DNA of 64,000 nt, from positions 124,001 to 188,000 of the forward strand of contig JADKAE010000002.1 in NCBI GenBank assembly GCA_016715405.1, in the 5' to 3' direction. How positions within the stretch are numbered: the stretch's first letter is position 1; each line of letters starts with the position of its first letter. Both the position numbers and the translations under genes were made by a program. Below, one piece after another: positions 27,401 through 38,847 of this stretch. This stretch comes from Saprospiraceae bacterium (GTDB lineage: Bacteria; Bacteroidota; Bacteroidia; Chitinophagales; Saprospiraceae). The notes below the pieces were generated by a model. The model was not told where the DNA came from, made no database searches, and was given only the letters and a program-made list of their open reading frames with translations.

Positions 27401-30400
27401 CATCCCATACCTGCAGGCGGATCGTCACTACGTCGTGTACGTCGCAGCAGTTGAATTCTACTTTGTCATCCCACGGCGTGTCGTACGGCGGAATTGCGTT
27501 GCAATCTGCATCTTCTTCTACCAAACGGCTTACTTCGATGCGGATGTCGCCGCAGTTATCCCATGAGCCTTCGTCGATGTCTGATGCCAGTACCTGGGCA
27601 TAGCCCTGACCGCCAATCGAGATGTGAAGATCGTCGTCGCATACTGCGATCGGTTCTACAAGGTCTTTAACCGTAAACGGACATTCTACCGTCGTAGTGT
27701 TGTCGCAGTCGTCCGTAGCCGTGTAACGTACCCGGTGGTTGCCCGGAGGTATGTTCGAGGCTACAGGAAGCGTAGAGTTAGGACCATACGGGCCCGGGAA
27801 GTTCGATACGATTACCGTCTGGATCGTCGTGCCTACTTGCTGGCCGTATTGGTTCAGTACAGGTACTACCAGATCAGTTACGATCTGGGCTGACCATGTC
27901 CAGTCAGAACAGTTGTCTGAAATGATCGGCGCAGGTACCTGGAAGGTAGCCGTACAGTCGTATGGACCAGTAGAGATTACATCAGGCTGACCATCCCAGT
28001 TGTTGTCCGGGAAGTTGCACGTGATCTCTGGGCCGCTGAAGTCGCCCACTTTGATGAGCTGGTTCCAGATGCGGCTGCCTGAAGGTGCGCACCAGTTGAA
28101 GATCGTCCATTCGCGACGGAATTTGTAACCGCTTTCGCAGTTTACCGCACGCGGATAGTCAAAGTAAGAAGCCGCCAGGTTGCAGTACGAATCGTTCAGA
28201 TCGTGGAAGCCAAACGCAGTTTCTACGTATGGGTAGCCCGTGATCGACGGGTGCGGGTTGCCGTTGGCATCTACCGGGAATTGCTCGTCGCACTCCAGGA
28301 ATTGCGTGAACGGAGGATACGCGATGTCCGTGTTAACCGCTTTGCGTACCGTGATGACCTGCTGGCAGCTTGCCGTGTTCGGCAAACCAGCGCATGCCGT
28401 GTTGTTAGGCGCGTTGTAGTCGCCATCCTGCTTGTCTTTCGCCGAGAACGTACGTACCAACGTCATATCGCCGCAGTCGCCTGCCGTCGTCATAACGTCC
28501 GTTACGCATACTTCGATGAAACCACAGTTGTCCGTTACATCAGCATTTACTGCTGCTGCATTCGGGAAACCCGTCAAGCCAAGGCGTGCCAACAACTGCT
28601 GCAAACGCTGCTGCTGCTGGAAGTTCGTCGGGAATATTACGTTCCCGTCGCGGTCCGTCTTGTAGCAACGTGGTATGTTTGCTGCAAGCGTATTTATCGT
28701 TACCTGATCGATGTCGTCGCAGATCAGCGTACGGTTTACCGTAGCCTGTTGTACAGGTACGTTCAACAACTGACCGTTGCCGTCGCTTACTACCGTCCAG
28801 GTGTAGTTGCCTACGCCCGGGCCGATGCCAAGCGAGGTGCTCCAGCCAAGGGCACTGTCGATGATGTCCACAGTATGTACGTCTGACCCGGTACCAATGG
28901 CAAGCTCACCCGCATCTCCGGGCTGAAGCTCGTTACTGCCAATCCACCACCCGGAGCCAGGATGATCGACGTGTTCGTCGGGTTGTAGGCCTGGTCGTTC
29001 TGTGCGATAATGTTTTCGCACGGTGACGTCGGGTCAAACGTGTTGCCCGTGTACAATGCTGCGATACCGTTGCCCGTGCCGGCCAAGCCGCCAGGCAGGT
29101 TCGATGCAAACAAGAACGTGTAGATGTCGGCTTCCGTTACCTGGAACGTGTATACGTCGTAGTAACGTGCGCCAGGAAGTGAGTTCGGGTTCTGGCCGGG
29201 CCCGCTGTGAATTCCAGCAAGCAGCCATACAGCGTATAGTCAAAACTCAAATCACCAGCACCCAGTGAGCCCTGGATCAATTGGATATCCTGCGTTACTG
29301 CTGCCTGGTTCGTGTTGTCCGGGCAATCAATTACAGGTTTCGTCTTGTCTTCGATGTGTACATAACCCCAGCACGTCGTAAGAGGAGCGGCGGCACAGTT
29401 GCCGGTCGGTGTATACGAAAAATTGCTGATAGTCAGGCTGTTGCCCGCAGGAGCGACACCGTCGTCATCGACACCGATAATCAGCGTTTGACCTTGCTGC
29501 AGGTTCTGGTTGAACAAACCGGAAGTATTAGTAAAAGTACCTTGCAGTACGATCGTACCGTTTACGCCGATGATAAACCAGTCGAAGTTTTGGTCTACGT
29601 TCGTCCAGTTGTAATTAAATTGAATGTTGCCGGCGCAGGGAATTGGGATAGAGGCAAAAACGTCCAATTCCGCAAGGTTCGGGTCTGAGCCGTCCGAAGG
29701 GCCTGACGCAGCTGTCGACATTGTCAACGTGGTAGCTGTGAAGGACAACGTAGTGCCCGGCGCTCCAAATGTGGTCCAGTTACCGGGAGCAAAAACGCCT
29801 GAAAAACCGGTGGAAGCTTGAATGCTCTGCGCAAAGCTCACTTCATAGAGGAAGTCGCCGCAGCCATCGGCGATACCGCCGTTGGCAAGGTTGCCGTCTA
29901 CTACTTGTACAATATAATCAGCAGGATCGTTACAGCCGAAGTTGCCCTGGAGCACCATTTCAGGCGTAATCAAAGCCTGGCAGTCTTCGTTCAGCGTTAC
30001 GTTGAGGTTGTCGGCGCAGCCCAGGTTGGTCTGCGGAGGTGCATCCTGCGTAACGATGATGCGGAAGTCTTCCACGCGTACCTTGCCGAAGATGTCAGTG
30101 GCAGTCAACAGTACCTCATAGGTACCAGGAGCCGTGATAACAGCTACTCTGGCGCCGCCTACGCTTGCGAGGATCGTAGCGTTGGTTACACCGGGAGTGA
30201 AGCCAGCGGTAAAGGTAGCCACACCGCAATTGTCCGTAGCCGTAGCTTCGAATACAATCGTTGTAGAGCTAGGACCGCAAGGATCGAGGTCAACGATGAT
30301 ATCCTGAGCCGGATATACGATGATCGGCGCCCAGTTGTCGGGCTGTGCGTTCACCGTAACCACTGCATCTACCAAACGTTGTGCACCCTGGGCATCCGTG

Positions 30401-32482
30401 TAACGAGCTACCAAAAGGTCGCCGTCGTTAGCTGCCTGAGTCAGGTCAAGTACAAATTCGAAGTAACCTGCTGCTGCGTTCACAAACGAAGGCGTCAGCG
30501 GTGCGCCACCCAACGTGAACACGGCATTGGCCGGGTTGATCGGGTTGTCGCAATCGTCGATGATCGTGATAGAAGCCGTAGCCAATACGTTGGTCTGACA
30601 CTGCGGTACTGTGAACGTCAGGTTGCCCGGCAGAATGATGTCTGCAGGCTGGTTGGCGTTCTGCAATACCGTGATCGTCGGGTTGGCCGTTACGCCCTGA
30701 TACGTGATCAAGGGGAAGAACGTACCCGGCGTTACCGTACCTTGTACTTCAAAGTATACATTGTTCGGTCCGCCTACCTCGTCGGTGAAGAAAAATCCAG
30801 CACCGTTGAGGTTGGGAAGACCCGAGCCGCCGCCGTTGAACTGTACCTGCGCGATGTTGATCGGCGCACAGTCGTCGGAGATCGTAAAGCTATATACGAT
30901 AGTAGCTGAGTTCTGGCAAGCCGTCAGCGTTACCGTCTCAGCGTTAGCCTGGATTACAGGAGGCTGGTTGGCTGCTGCATTCTGTACCGTGATGATCTGA
31001 TCGATGAAACCTTGGTTACCAAACTGGTCGGTGTAAAATGCAGATACCAGGTAGTTGCCCGCTGCCGGGAATGTTACTAAGTATTCGCGGTAGTTGTTGC
31101 CCGTGAAGTTCAACACGCCCGTAGCGCCGCCGAAGTTCACAATCAAATTGTTGAAGTTCACTGCATTCTGATCGCACAGGTCATCAACCTGGAACGTCAA
31201 AACGCCCGTTACGGTAGTAGCGCATACCGGGATCGTAAACTGAGAGTTGCCGATGATGGTCACCACAGGATCCGTGTTGTCCGGAACCGTCATGATCAAC
31301 TGCAGACCCACGGGTGCGTTGGCAACGTTGCCCGAAGCGTCCTGTCCGAAGATCGATACCGTTGAGGTACCCGTGCTCCAGTGTACGTCTACCAGGTAGA
31401 AACCAAATCCATCCGGCGTTACGCTTACTTGCGTGGGCGGAACGATCGTGTTCGGAACCGTCACTGCCGTAGCGCTTACTGCGTTCAATGCGTTGATAAA
31501 GCCGTCGCAGTTGTCAAAGCCGTATACATAGTATTCGTCCTGACGGCCGCATTCGCCTTCCGGTACGGGTACGTTGCCGAAGTTGCGCGTCGTGCCGGCG
31601 GCAGTCAGCGGATCGTTGTCGGCAAGAATGTTACCCAGTACGTCCGTTACATAGAATACAGGTGCAACCATGTCCATGCCGTCGGGTACGCATACCACGA
31701 TCACCACAGGATCAACCGGCGGGTTACAAGTGCCCGTCTCCATTACCGTCACCGTGTAGCAGCCCGCTCCGGCGTTGCCGAAGAAGTAAGCACCGGCAGG
31801 GAAGCCGATGTAGGTAGTGACAGTGGTAAAGGGAGGCGTAGAAGCCGCGGGGCCTGAGTTTGCAATCGGCGTAGCGTTTATCGTGTAGGTGCCGGCGCAA
31901 GTCGTGCCGTTGGTCACCGTTACCGTAAACGAACCGTTGGGTACATAACCCGGGCTAACAAACGGACAGCTTGGCTTAACCGTCGTAGCGCTTACCGTGT
32001 ACTGTGCATCCAGCGTCTGGAATACAGCAGGACCGGCACAGCCCGATACGTTAAACGGCGGCGCGATGCCGTCGCAAGTCTCGCTCACGTACCAGTTGTA
32101 CGTCGTGCCGGGTTGAAGCCCGCCCACGTTGATCGTGATTTGCGAACCCACTACCGACATGCCGGTAACAGGAGCCGAAAAGCTCACTACGTTGTTGATG
32201 TAGCAAACGGTGGTGGTAAACAAGCCCTGGCCGCCGTCGGGGCAGTTGGCTGCGTTGATTACCATACCGCTACCGCCGAGTGTTACCACCCAGCAGTTGT
32301 CGGTGGGCGTGCTATTAGAGGTCCAACGCAAGGATGCCGTGTTCTGGCCGATGTTCAGCGTCGTGAGGCCCGTAGGCGTCGGACACTGAGCCAGTGCACT
32401 CTGCAATCCAAGCAGGACAAAGCGTCGTCAGCGCTCCCATCCAAGCACGTGGAGAAACGACAGTATAATTCGTTCTTTCCAT
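24471..32482 (-). CDS. giant HYR-repeat secreted protein with dockerin-like, cohesin-like and T9SS type A sorting modules, six frameshifts
   Basis: About 2670 residues after joining breaks near 32430, 29205, 28830, 26885, 26400 and 25205. The ATG at 32482 starts a signal peptide (...ALTT, break, FVLLGLQSALAQC). A fibronectin-III-like module follows (PTPTGLTTLNIGQNTASLRWTS), then a long series of HYR/PKD-like modules (VTDNCG, DDCDNTTTVECPFTVKD, VWDDADKDGLFG) and a carboxypeptidase-regulatory-like module. Near the end come dockerin-like F-hands (NGVSTFDLVLISKHILG, DVNNSKTITTQDLIALRRLIL, KIGDVNASA), a cohesin-like module (AGNEYTVAFTAADL...ENFGLRFVG) and a type A sorting domain (FELYQNTPNPFKGETMISW...KKMVIIE). 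Codon use is strongly biased (AAC, TAC, GAC, CGT, GTA), unlike its neighbours, which suggests high expression. Probably a major surface protein. Confidence 0.85.
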
Positions 32483-33205
32483 AAGATTACAATTTGTTAA
32501 ATAATGAAGAAATTAGGTCGAAAAAAATATGATTCGCTGTATTACAGCCTTGTCAGGGGGCAAGAGGAAATAGCCTGAAGTCGTCGGTCGTTACGGAGCT
32601 TCAGGAAAAAATCCATTCGCCTGGCCTTTTCACTGTTGTTTTGTCGTCGTCGTCTTTATTTAAAGAAAAAGTGAAAAGAGCCTTTATGATTGAAAGTAAA
32701 ACGAATTACTGCAAATTTGTCAAAAAAACAGGCTAGCATACCTTTGTATGTTAGCAGAGAGGGTGCCGGCGTGCAAAGCTAACGATGCACAGGCACGCAT
32801 TCTCAAACGAGAAGGGGCGTTGTCCTTAAAAGTATTTGTTTAGGAAGCAAAAATGATTGATAAACAGGAAGTAGTATGGGTAGAATAGAAAAGGAATTCA
32901 AGGAGTACTTGTTTCTTGTCATGGGATTGTTATTTACAACGGTACAAATGTACGGCATATTGATGATTAAGTACACAAAAATTAAAATTTTTTTTCAACA
33001 AGACTCACCATCAAGTGCATCAATATGTAAGCGCAGCTCTTGCATAACGTTGTATATTCTCTCTTTGCTCAAATAGGTCGTCTCAGAAGATCGCGTGCGT
33101 AAAGGTCGTCGTTTGTCAGTATGTAGTAGCTTGTATATCTAAATTAACGAGGCAAAGATAGCATATGAGAATTTTCTATACATACCCTAAACAGGGTATT
33201 TTATA
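32483..33205. other. 0.7 kb intergenic region between divergent-looking transcripts
   Basis: Holds the leader of the giant HYR gene. An imperfect inverted repeat (TGGCCTTTTCACT ... AGTGAAAAGAGCC, about 32615-32682) could fold in that leader. Near 33182-33199 an ATACCCT-AAAC-AGGGTAT hairpin lies just after the response regulator stop and may be its terminator. A 66-codon plus-strand ORF at 32876-33076 has no recognisable features and I do not call it. Confidence 0.5.
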
Positions 33206-33895
33206 TTATAACAAGCTATTATCATATGCGGCCTTGATTAGTCCGGCGGTATTACTCACGCCCAGTTTGCGCATGATATTTTTCCGGTGGACGCTTACCG
33301 TTTGGTCGCTGATGAAGAGTCTTTGGGCAATTTCTTTGTTGTTCATTGCCTGGGCGACGAGGTGTAAAACCTCGAGTTCGCGCTTGGTGAGGTTGTATTT
33401 CCTGATAAAGCGGTCTCCAAAAAAAGCGGGATTAGACGCTGGGTGGCGATCCTGGGCACGGCCAGGAACGGGTACGTCACTGAGTATGACGCCTTCACCC
33501 ATAAAAACCTGCCCGTTCAGCACCATTTGTATGGCCCGGAATAATTCATCGACTGTCTTATTCTTGAGGATATAACCATTGGCGCCGAGTTTGAACGCCG
33601 ATTTGATAATCTTGGGATCATCGTAAGAAGTGAGCGCGAGAATTTTAATATCGAGCCGGTGGTACCTGATCTGATGAATAACCTCCAGGCCGTCTTTGTC
33701 GGGCAGGTTGAGGTCGAGAATGAGCAAATCCGCCTCCTTCGTATTTCTGTTCAGCAGATTTAACAACTCAGCGCCGTTATTTGCAATACCTGTTATTTCA
33801 AAACGATAATCGGCCACTTCCTTTTGCAGAACGGCCTTAAGGCCTTCTATGAAAATACGGTGGTCATCTGCCAGCACTGTTCTAATAACCTGCAT
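33206..33895 (-). CDS. NarL/FixJ-family response regulator
   Basis: 229 residues from the ATG at 33895 (MQVIRTVLADDHRIFIEGLK), which starts at the first receiver strand. The receiver domain is at about 4-122, with acidic pocket DD10-11, phospho-acceptor Asp61 in LILDLNLPD, and the conserved Lys in YILKNKT. A LuxR-type helix-turn-helix is at the C-terminus (LTKRELEVLHLVAQAMNNKEIAQRLFISDQTVSVHRKNIMRKLG). No histidine kinase lies beside it, so its partner is elsewhere. It should be a phosphorylation-controlled DNA-binding regulator. Its position next to the giant surface-protein locus makes regulation of that locus possible but unproven. Confidence 0.93.
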   Translation of the reverse strand: MQVIRTVLADDHRIFIEGLKAVLQKEVADYRFEITGIANNGAELLNLLNRNTKEADLLILDLNLPDKDGLEVIHQIRYHRLDIKILALTSYDDPKIIKSAFKLGANGYILKNKTVDELFRAIQMVLNGQVFMGEGVILSDVPVPGRAQDRHPASNPAFFGDRFIRKYNLTKRELEVLHLVAQAMNNKEIAQRLFISDQTVSVHRKNIMRKLGVSNTAGLIKAAYDNSLL

Positions 33896-34080
33896 GGTTG
33901 ACTGATAATTGTTTGTCAATGGGATTATGAGCACGCAACCAGACGCCTGCTTATGAAGTACTGCGCATGGTTGCTCAGGTAAAATTAAGACTATCTGCCG
34001 TAAAATCAAACATATAGGCGATAGTGGGAGCGATATTTAGTAATCCAGACGGAAAGCGAAGCCACGAACATGTGTTTGAA

Positions 34081-34111
34081 TTTTGAAAAAGCAAAAAAGC
34101 CCCCTATTTTG
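34081..34111 (+). promoter_or_regulatory. candidate Bacteroidota-type promoter
   Basis: TTTTG at 34081-34085, a 19-nt spacer, then TATTTTG at 34105-34111. Spacing fits the -33/-7 arrangement; the -7 box lacks one base of TAnnTTTG. Start codon at 34128. Confidence 0.5.
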
Positions 34112-34127
34112 CTAGAAAAAAGGTCGC

Positions 34128-37018
34128 ATGAAAAATATACCCTACCTGTTTACTTTGATACTGACCTTTGCAGCCCATACCTGGGCGACAGCACAGTTAA
34201 GTGTAGCGGGCAGTTCCCGGGGGTATTATACGTTTGGCATCAACGCCGGATGGTCGTACCAGACCAGCGATGTTCGCGCGGCCAAAGGCGGCTTCGGGTT
34301 GGGCGCCACCCTGGCACGAAATATATATTACAGGCAAGGGGCGGCGCTGTCATTTGATCTGAGGGGCAGGTTATTATACGCCCGGCAATACGGATTAGAC
34401 CCCTTCCGTACATACGACATATCGGGCAATACGGCCATCGACGGCAGCAGAAGCCAGGGGCTCGACTACCTCTCCTACCCTGCCCAATTGGGTGAACCGA
34501 GGGGTTTTGCTTTCCTCAACCATCGCACCGATTTAGGGGAACTGGCTCTCGAAGGTCTTTTTACGCTTAACCGGCTGCGCGAACGCACCGGGGTAATTCT
34601 GTCGCTTTTCGGCGGCGCCGGATTGAGCGGCTACCGCGTTGCAGTAGACCAGGCCGGCGATTCCGGGCAACCTTATTATGAGGGATACGCCGCACTGAAA
34701 GACCAGGTGGAAAGCGCACAAGCCCGCAGTGAATTGCGCGGGCAAATTCTGGACGGCAACTACGAAACCCGCGGCGACGGGTGTGATAACACCCCCGTAA
34801 AAATAGGCTTCATGCCGTCGCTGGGCGTAGAACTGGGCTATCAGCTATCGCCCCGGGTTTCTGCGCATATATGGCATCGCGTCACTTTTTCGGGTACGAA
34901 TGTGCTCGACGGCCAACGCCTGGAAGACAACCGCAACGATATTTACCATTACACCTTCTTTGGTTTGCGCTGGCGAATAGACCGCGACAGGCCTAATCAG
35001 GCCGACGCCCGCGCACCCGAAATAGACATCCTCTCTCCCATCGCCAACCCATTTACTACCGGCGACATACGCGGCGGGCAGGTGCGCGCAGATATTAAAT
35101 ACGTGTCAAACCCCTCAGACATCCGGTTTTATGTAAACGGCCAGGAGCATCGCTTCGAATATCAAAACGGGCGACTGCAAACCGAGACGCCGCTGCGCCC
35201 CGGCAGAAACGAAGTCACCATCAGTGCGAACAATGATGCCGGCACCGCGCGTGAGACCGTCATTATTATTTACCAATCGGCCATTGACAATCCGCCGCCC
35301 CCGCCGGCCAACGTCAAACGCCCCGAGTGGCATTCGATTCCCCCGGCAATAACTACCGCGTGAGTGAACCTTCTTTCATTGTTAAGGCACGCGTAGAAGA
35401 AGTAAGCAACAAAGCAGATATCGAATTCACCCAAAACGGCGCCAGCCGCCACTTCACCTTCGACTCACGCGCCGGCGTGTTGCGCGCCGATATCGAATTG
35501 CGCCCGGGCGACAACACTTTGCGCATTCGCGCCCGCAACGAAGCCGGCAACAATGAAGCCGCTACCACCCTCGTATACGAGCAACGCCGCCAAGGGCCGT
35601 CTGTTCAAATCACGGAACCTTCACGCAACGATATCACAGTGAGCGAAGCGCAAATGCGCCTGCGCGCTACCGTAAAACGCGTGGACAGGAGGGAAAACCT
35701 CTCTCTATATATTAATGGCAGGGAAAACCGCAATTTCGAATTCGACGTTTCCCGGGAACAACTTCAAGCCGACCTTCCGCTGGAACGAGGGCTCAACCGC
35801 ATCGAACTGCGCGCCGAAACGCGCGACGGCAGCGACCAGGACGAGGTGCGGGTGACTTACCAACCGGTGGTACAGAAAAACCCGCCCACCGTGCGTTTTA
35901 CCCGGCCCAGCCAGCCCAATAGCACCTCCACGAAAGCGACAGCAGACATCGAAGCGGAGGTGACCTTTATTAATAATAAAAACCAGCTCACCCTCACACT
36001 CAACAACCAGTCGCTGAGCAATTTCACTTTTAATGCCGCTACAGGCAAAATAAGCGCTACCGTCAACCTGGTCATGGGCAACAACGAGATCGTGCTCAAA
36101 GCCCGCAACAACGACGGCAACCAGGAAGACAAGGTGGTCATTACACGTATGAATACGCCCGGCGAACTCCAATTGCCGCCCCGCATCACCGTGCAGCAGC
36201 CCACAGACGGAAGCACCGTGCAAACGCGCACTATAGCGGTTGTGGCAAAAATAGACCGCGTCGGAAACCGAAATGACATCACCTTTACTATTAACGGCAA
36301 ACGCATCTACGATTTTGATTTTACAAGCGGCAACACCCAGTTTTCTGCCAACGTCACGCTCGAAACAGGCAACAATACCATCAGGATACAGGCCAACAAC
36401 AGCGCCGGCGCCGATGACAAACTGGGGAATGTAACTGATAAACCCGTCCAGCCCGAACCTGAAGCGAGCTTCCTAAGCCCTGCAAAAACCAATACCAGCA
36501 CCAGTGAAAGTCCATCGCCTATAATAGTATCGGTAAAACATGTGGAGAAAAAAGAAGACATCAGGCTCACCGTCAACAAAAAAGCGGTCACCGACTTCAC
36601 CTACGATATAAAAAGCGGGGAGGTAAAAGCTAATGTGGTGTTAAATAAAGGCAACAATACGTTAATGGTCGTGGCGACCAACGAAGCGGGTACTGCTCAG
36701 GCAAGCACGGTAATTTCGTTTACCCCGTCGGTCAAAAGACCGCCGGTAATTGACATCAGTTCGGTTTCACAGCCCGTGGCCAACCCCTCATACCCCAATA
36801 ATGCCAATAGTACGGTAATTGCGTCGATAAAAAATGTAACTAAAAAAGATCAAATAACGTTTATTGTAAACGAAACCGCTGTGACCAATTTTAGTTTTGA
36901 CGTCAAAACAGGTATATTTGAAGGTATTGCGCCTTTGAACCGAGGAGCCAATACAATTGTTATAAAAGCGATGAACTCAGATGGGATGGATGAAGAGCAG
37001 CGAACGATAAATTTCTGA
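34128..37018 (+). CDS. outer-membrane-like N-terminal domain plus seven Ig-like repeats, one frameshift
   Basis: About 963 residues after restoring one G near 35328 (PEVAFDSPG). Signal peptide (YLFTLILTFAAHTWATAQ). Residues about 25-290 look like an outer-membrane beta-barrel domain (YYTFGINAGWSYQ, FGLGATLARNIYYRQG, PSLGVELGYQLSPRVSAHIWHRV, YHYTFFGLRWRI). Seven tandem repeats of about 90 residues follow, each with a PxIxxxxPxxx start, a (D/E)IxFxxNGxxxxxFxFD centre and a LxxGxNxIxIxAxNxxG end, a bacterial Ig/cadherin-like pattern. No T9SS sorting domain is present; the last repeat ends the protein. I do not recognise a named family. A barrel that displays or anchors a stalk of Ig-like modules is the simplest reading. 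Confidence 0.78.
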
Positions 37019-37057
37019 GTTTCCTCAACTACGTACAACAGTCGGGTGATTTCATAT

Positions 37058-37091
37058 AGAGGGTGACCTTCACGGGTTGCCCTCTTTTTTT
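37058..37091 (+). terminator. rho-independent terminator
   Basis: AGAGGGTGACC / GGGTTGCCCTCT stem with a short loop, then seven T. It lies 40 bp after the stop of the Ig-like repeat gene. The 8-nt array starts immediately after the T-run. Confidence 0.88.
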
Positions 37092-37189
37092 GGGACTATG
37101 GGACTATGGGACTATTGGACTATGAGCGCTAAAAGTCCAACAGTCCCATAGTCCAACAGTCCAACAGTCCAACAGTCCAACAGTCTATC
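37092..37189. repeat. 8-nt unit hairpin array between convergent genes
   Basis: Left arm 37092-37123: GGGACTAT three times, then TGGACTAT. Loop GAGCGCTAAA. Right arm 37134-37189: AGTCCAAC, AGTCCCAT, then AGTCCAAC four times, then AGTCTATC. The arms are complementary. The stop codon of the lytic transglycosylase gene (37185-37187) lies inside the last unit. Confidence 0.9.
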
Positions 37190-38636
37190 CTTTAGTAGTT
37201 ACCCGTTTAATCCTGGCCTGGTCGCCGGGGCGGAGAATCTTATCGATCACCCAGCCGTTGAGTTTGAGCAATTCCTCATGAGGGATGCCGTAATCCTTGG
37301 CTACTTCCGACAATTTGATGCGGCGTTTGGCAGTATAGTATACGTATTCTTCCCTGATAGGAGGTGCGATATCGGGAGATAGCAGAGAGGGGGCTTCTGC
37401 GATTGTTTTGATCGGGTTGCTAGGTATAGCCTTTATTTCGACCACTTTACGAGGCAATTCCTTGCGTCGCTTTTTAGTTTCTCTCAATTTATACACGATC
37501 AGTTGACTGCCTGGTTCAATTTTCTCGTTAGAAAGCCGGTTCCACAAGCGTAGCTGATAAGCCGTACAATTGAGTTCTTTGGCAATAGATTGAAGGGTTT
37601 GTCCTTCTTTAGTAGTATAAGTCAATTGCTCGTAGGCCGTACCGGCATCTACCGGTTTGGCGATCATAATCGGCACCTGCAGCATCGCCATATCGATAAT
37701 ATTATCGGGGCGTTGAGTTTCTACATATTCGCGAAAATACGGCATCACCCGGCTGGGCAGCGTGACGAAGTTTCCGTTGGAATTGCTGGGGATAAATCCC
37801 TGCTCGTAGGCGGGGTTGAGTTTTTCGATAATATCGAGCGGAATCCCGGTGAGTTCTGCAATACGGAAGAAACTGCAATAGTCGTAAATCTCAATAGTTT
37901 CAGTCAATTGCAGGTCTAAGCTGGGATAATCGGGTCTTAAATCGTGTTTGTCAAAAAACTCTACCAGGTAAGTGGCGGCAATAAAGCGGGGTACATAATT
38001 TCGGGTTTCCGACGGCAAATAGCGTTGCAGGCGCCAGTAATCCTTGGTGCGCGCGCGTTTGATAGCACGGCTCACACGGCCCGACCCCGAATTGTAGGCA
38101 GCAAGTACCAGTGCCCAATCGCCAAAACGCTTGTATTCTTTTGTCAAAAATTGGGCCGCAGCCTTCGATGATTTGATAGGATCCACGCGTTCGTCAACGT
38201 AACGTCCAATTTTCAAACCGTATTCCCTGCCGGTAGCAGGCATAAATTGCCACAATCCCACCGCGCCGACTCTTGATCTGGCTTTGGGATTGAGCGTTGA
38301 TTCGATGATAGGAAGGTATTTTAGCGATTCCGGCAAACCGGCCTCTTCCAGGTATCTTTCAAAAATAGGGAAATACATGACCGTACGGCCAAGTATATAT
38401 TCGCTTCCTTTGCGCCCTGTTACGTAGCGCTTTACATAATTTCTGACAGTGGTGTTGTATCGATAATCGAGGAATTCCTTGTCGAGGCTCTCGAGGCGGG
38501 CTTTTACTTCAGCTTCACTAAATGCAGGGGCATTTTCAGGCGTTACCGCCGTTGCCGCAGGTATTTGAAGTAAGCATAAAAAAAGAACGAAATAAAAAAT
38601 AAATACGGGACTGTTAGGTGTACTACATTCCTCCAT
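37185..38636 (-). CDS. MltD-like lytic transglycosylase with two LysM domains
   Basis: 483 residues from the ATG at 38636, with a signal peptide (FIFYFVLFLCLLQIPAATA). The SLT domain spans about 85-230. The catalytic Glu112 is in LPIIESTLNP, followed by GAVGLWQFMPATG and WALVLAAYNSGSGRV. Two LysM modules follow: YTTKEGQTLQSIAKELNCTA near 340-385 and YYTAKRRIKLSEVAKDYGIP at the C-terminus. This architecture is the MltD type, which cleaves peptidoglycan glycan strands in the periplasm. A TATTTTTG box lies 28 bp upstream. The stop codon is contributed by the neighbouring 8-nt array. Confidence 0.93.
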   Translation of the reverse strand: MEECSTPNSPVFIFYFVLFLCLLQIPAATAVTPENAPAFSEAEVKARLESLDKEFLDYRYNTTVRNYVKRYVTGRKGSEYILGRTVMYFPIFERYLEEAGLPESLKYLPIIESTLNPKARSRVGAVGLWQFMPATGREYGLKIGRYVDERVDPIKSSKAAAQFLTKEYKRFGDWALVLAAYNSGSGRVSRAIKRARTKDYWRLQRYLPSETRNYVPRFIAATYLVEFFDKHDLRPDYPSLDLQLTETIEIYDYCSFFRIAELTGIPLDIIEKLNPAYEQGFIPSNSNGNFVTLPSRVMPYFREYVETQRPDNIIDMAMLQVPIMIAKPVDAGTAYEQLTYTTKEGQTLQSIAKELNCTAYQLRLWNRLSNEKIEPGSQLIVYKLRETKKRRKELPRKVVEIKAIPSNPIKTIAEAPSLLSPDIAPPIREEYVYYTAKRRIKLSEVAKDYGIPHEELLKLNGWVIDKILRPGDQARIKRVTTKG

Positions 38637-38663
38637 TGTTGTAAAGGGTATTGTTCCGAAAAG

Positions 38664-38671
38664 CAAAAATA
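38664..38671 (-). promoter_or_regulatory. candidate -7 box (TATTTTTG) for the transglycosylase gene
   Basis: An exact TAnnTTTG match 28 bp upstream of the chosen ATG, which supports that start over an in-frame ATG 30 bp further upstream. Confidence 0.5.
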
Positions 38672-38847
38672 CTAAAAAATATGTTGCTTTACCCCCTTTG
38701 CGGGTTGGATGAGGTAAAAGAGGTATTTATATCTAAATTTATTTTAATCATAAAAGACTGATTTAAAATAATTTATACGAGTTACCAACACCACGTAAAA
38801 ACTGTCGTTTTTTTGTCGAAAAAATTATGGAGAAATTTGATTTTTTG

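Noticed and set aside
11303..32482. A true cellulosome
   Set aside because: No glycoside hydrolase, carbohydrate-binding module or esterase is present in the window; only the docking-type modules are seen.
32876..33076. 66-codon plus ORF with a hydrophobic N-terminus
   Set aside because: AT-rich intergenic context, no homology that I can recognise and no neighbours in the same direction.
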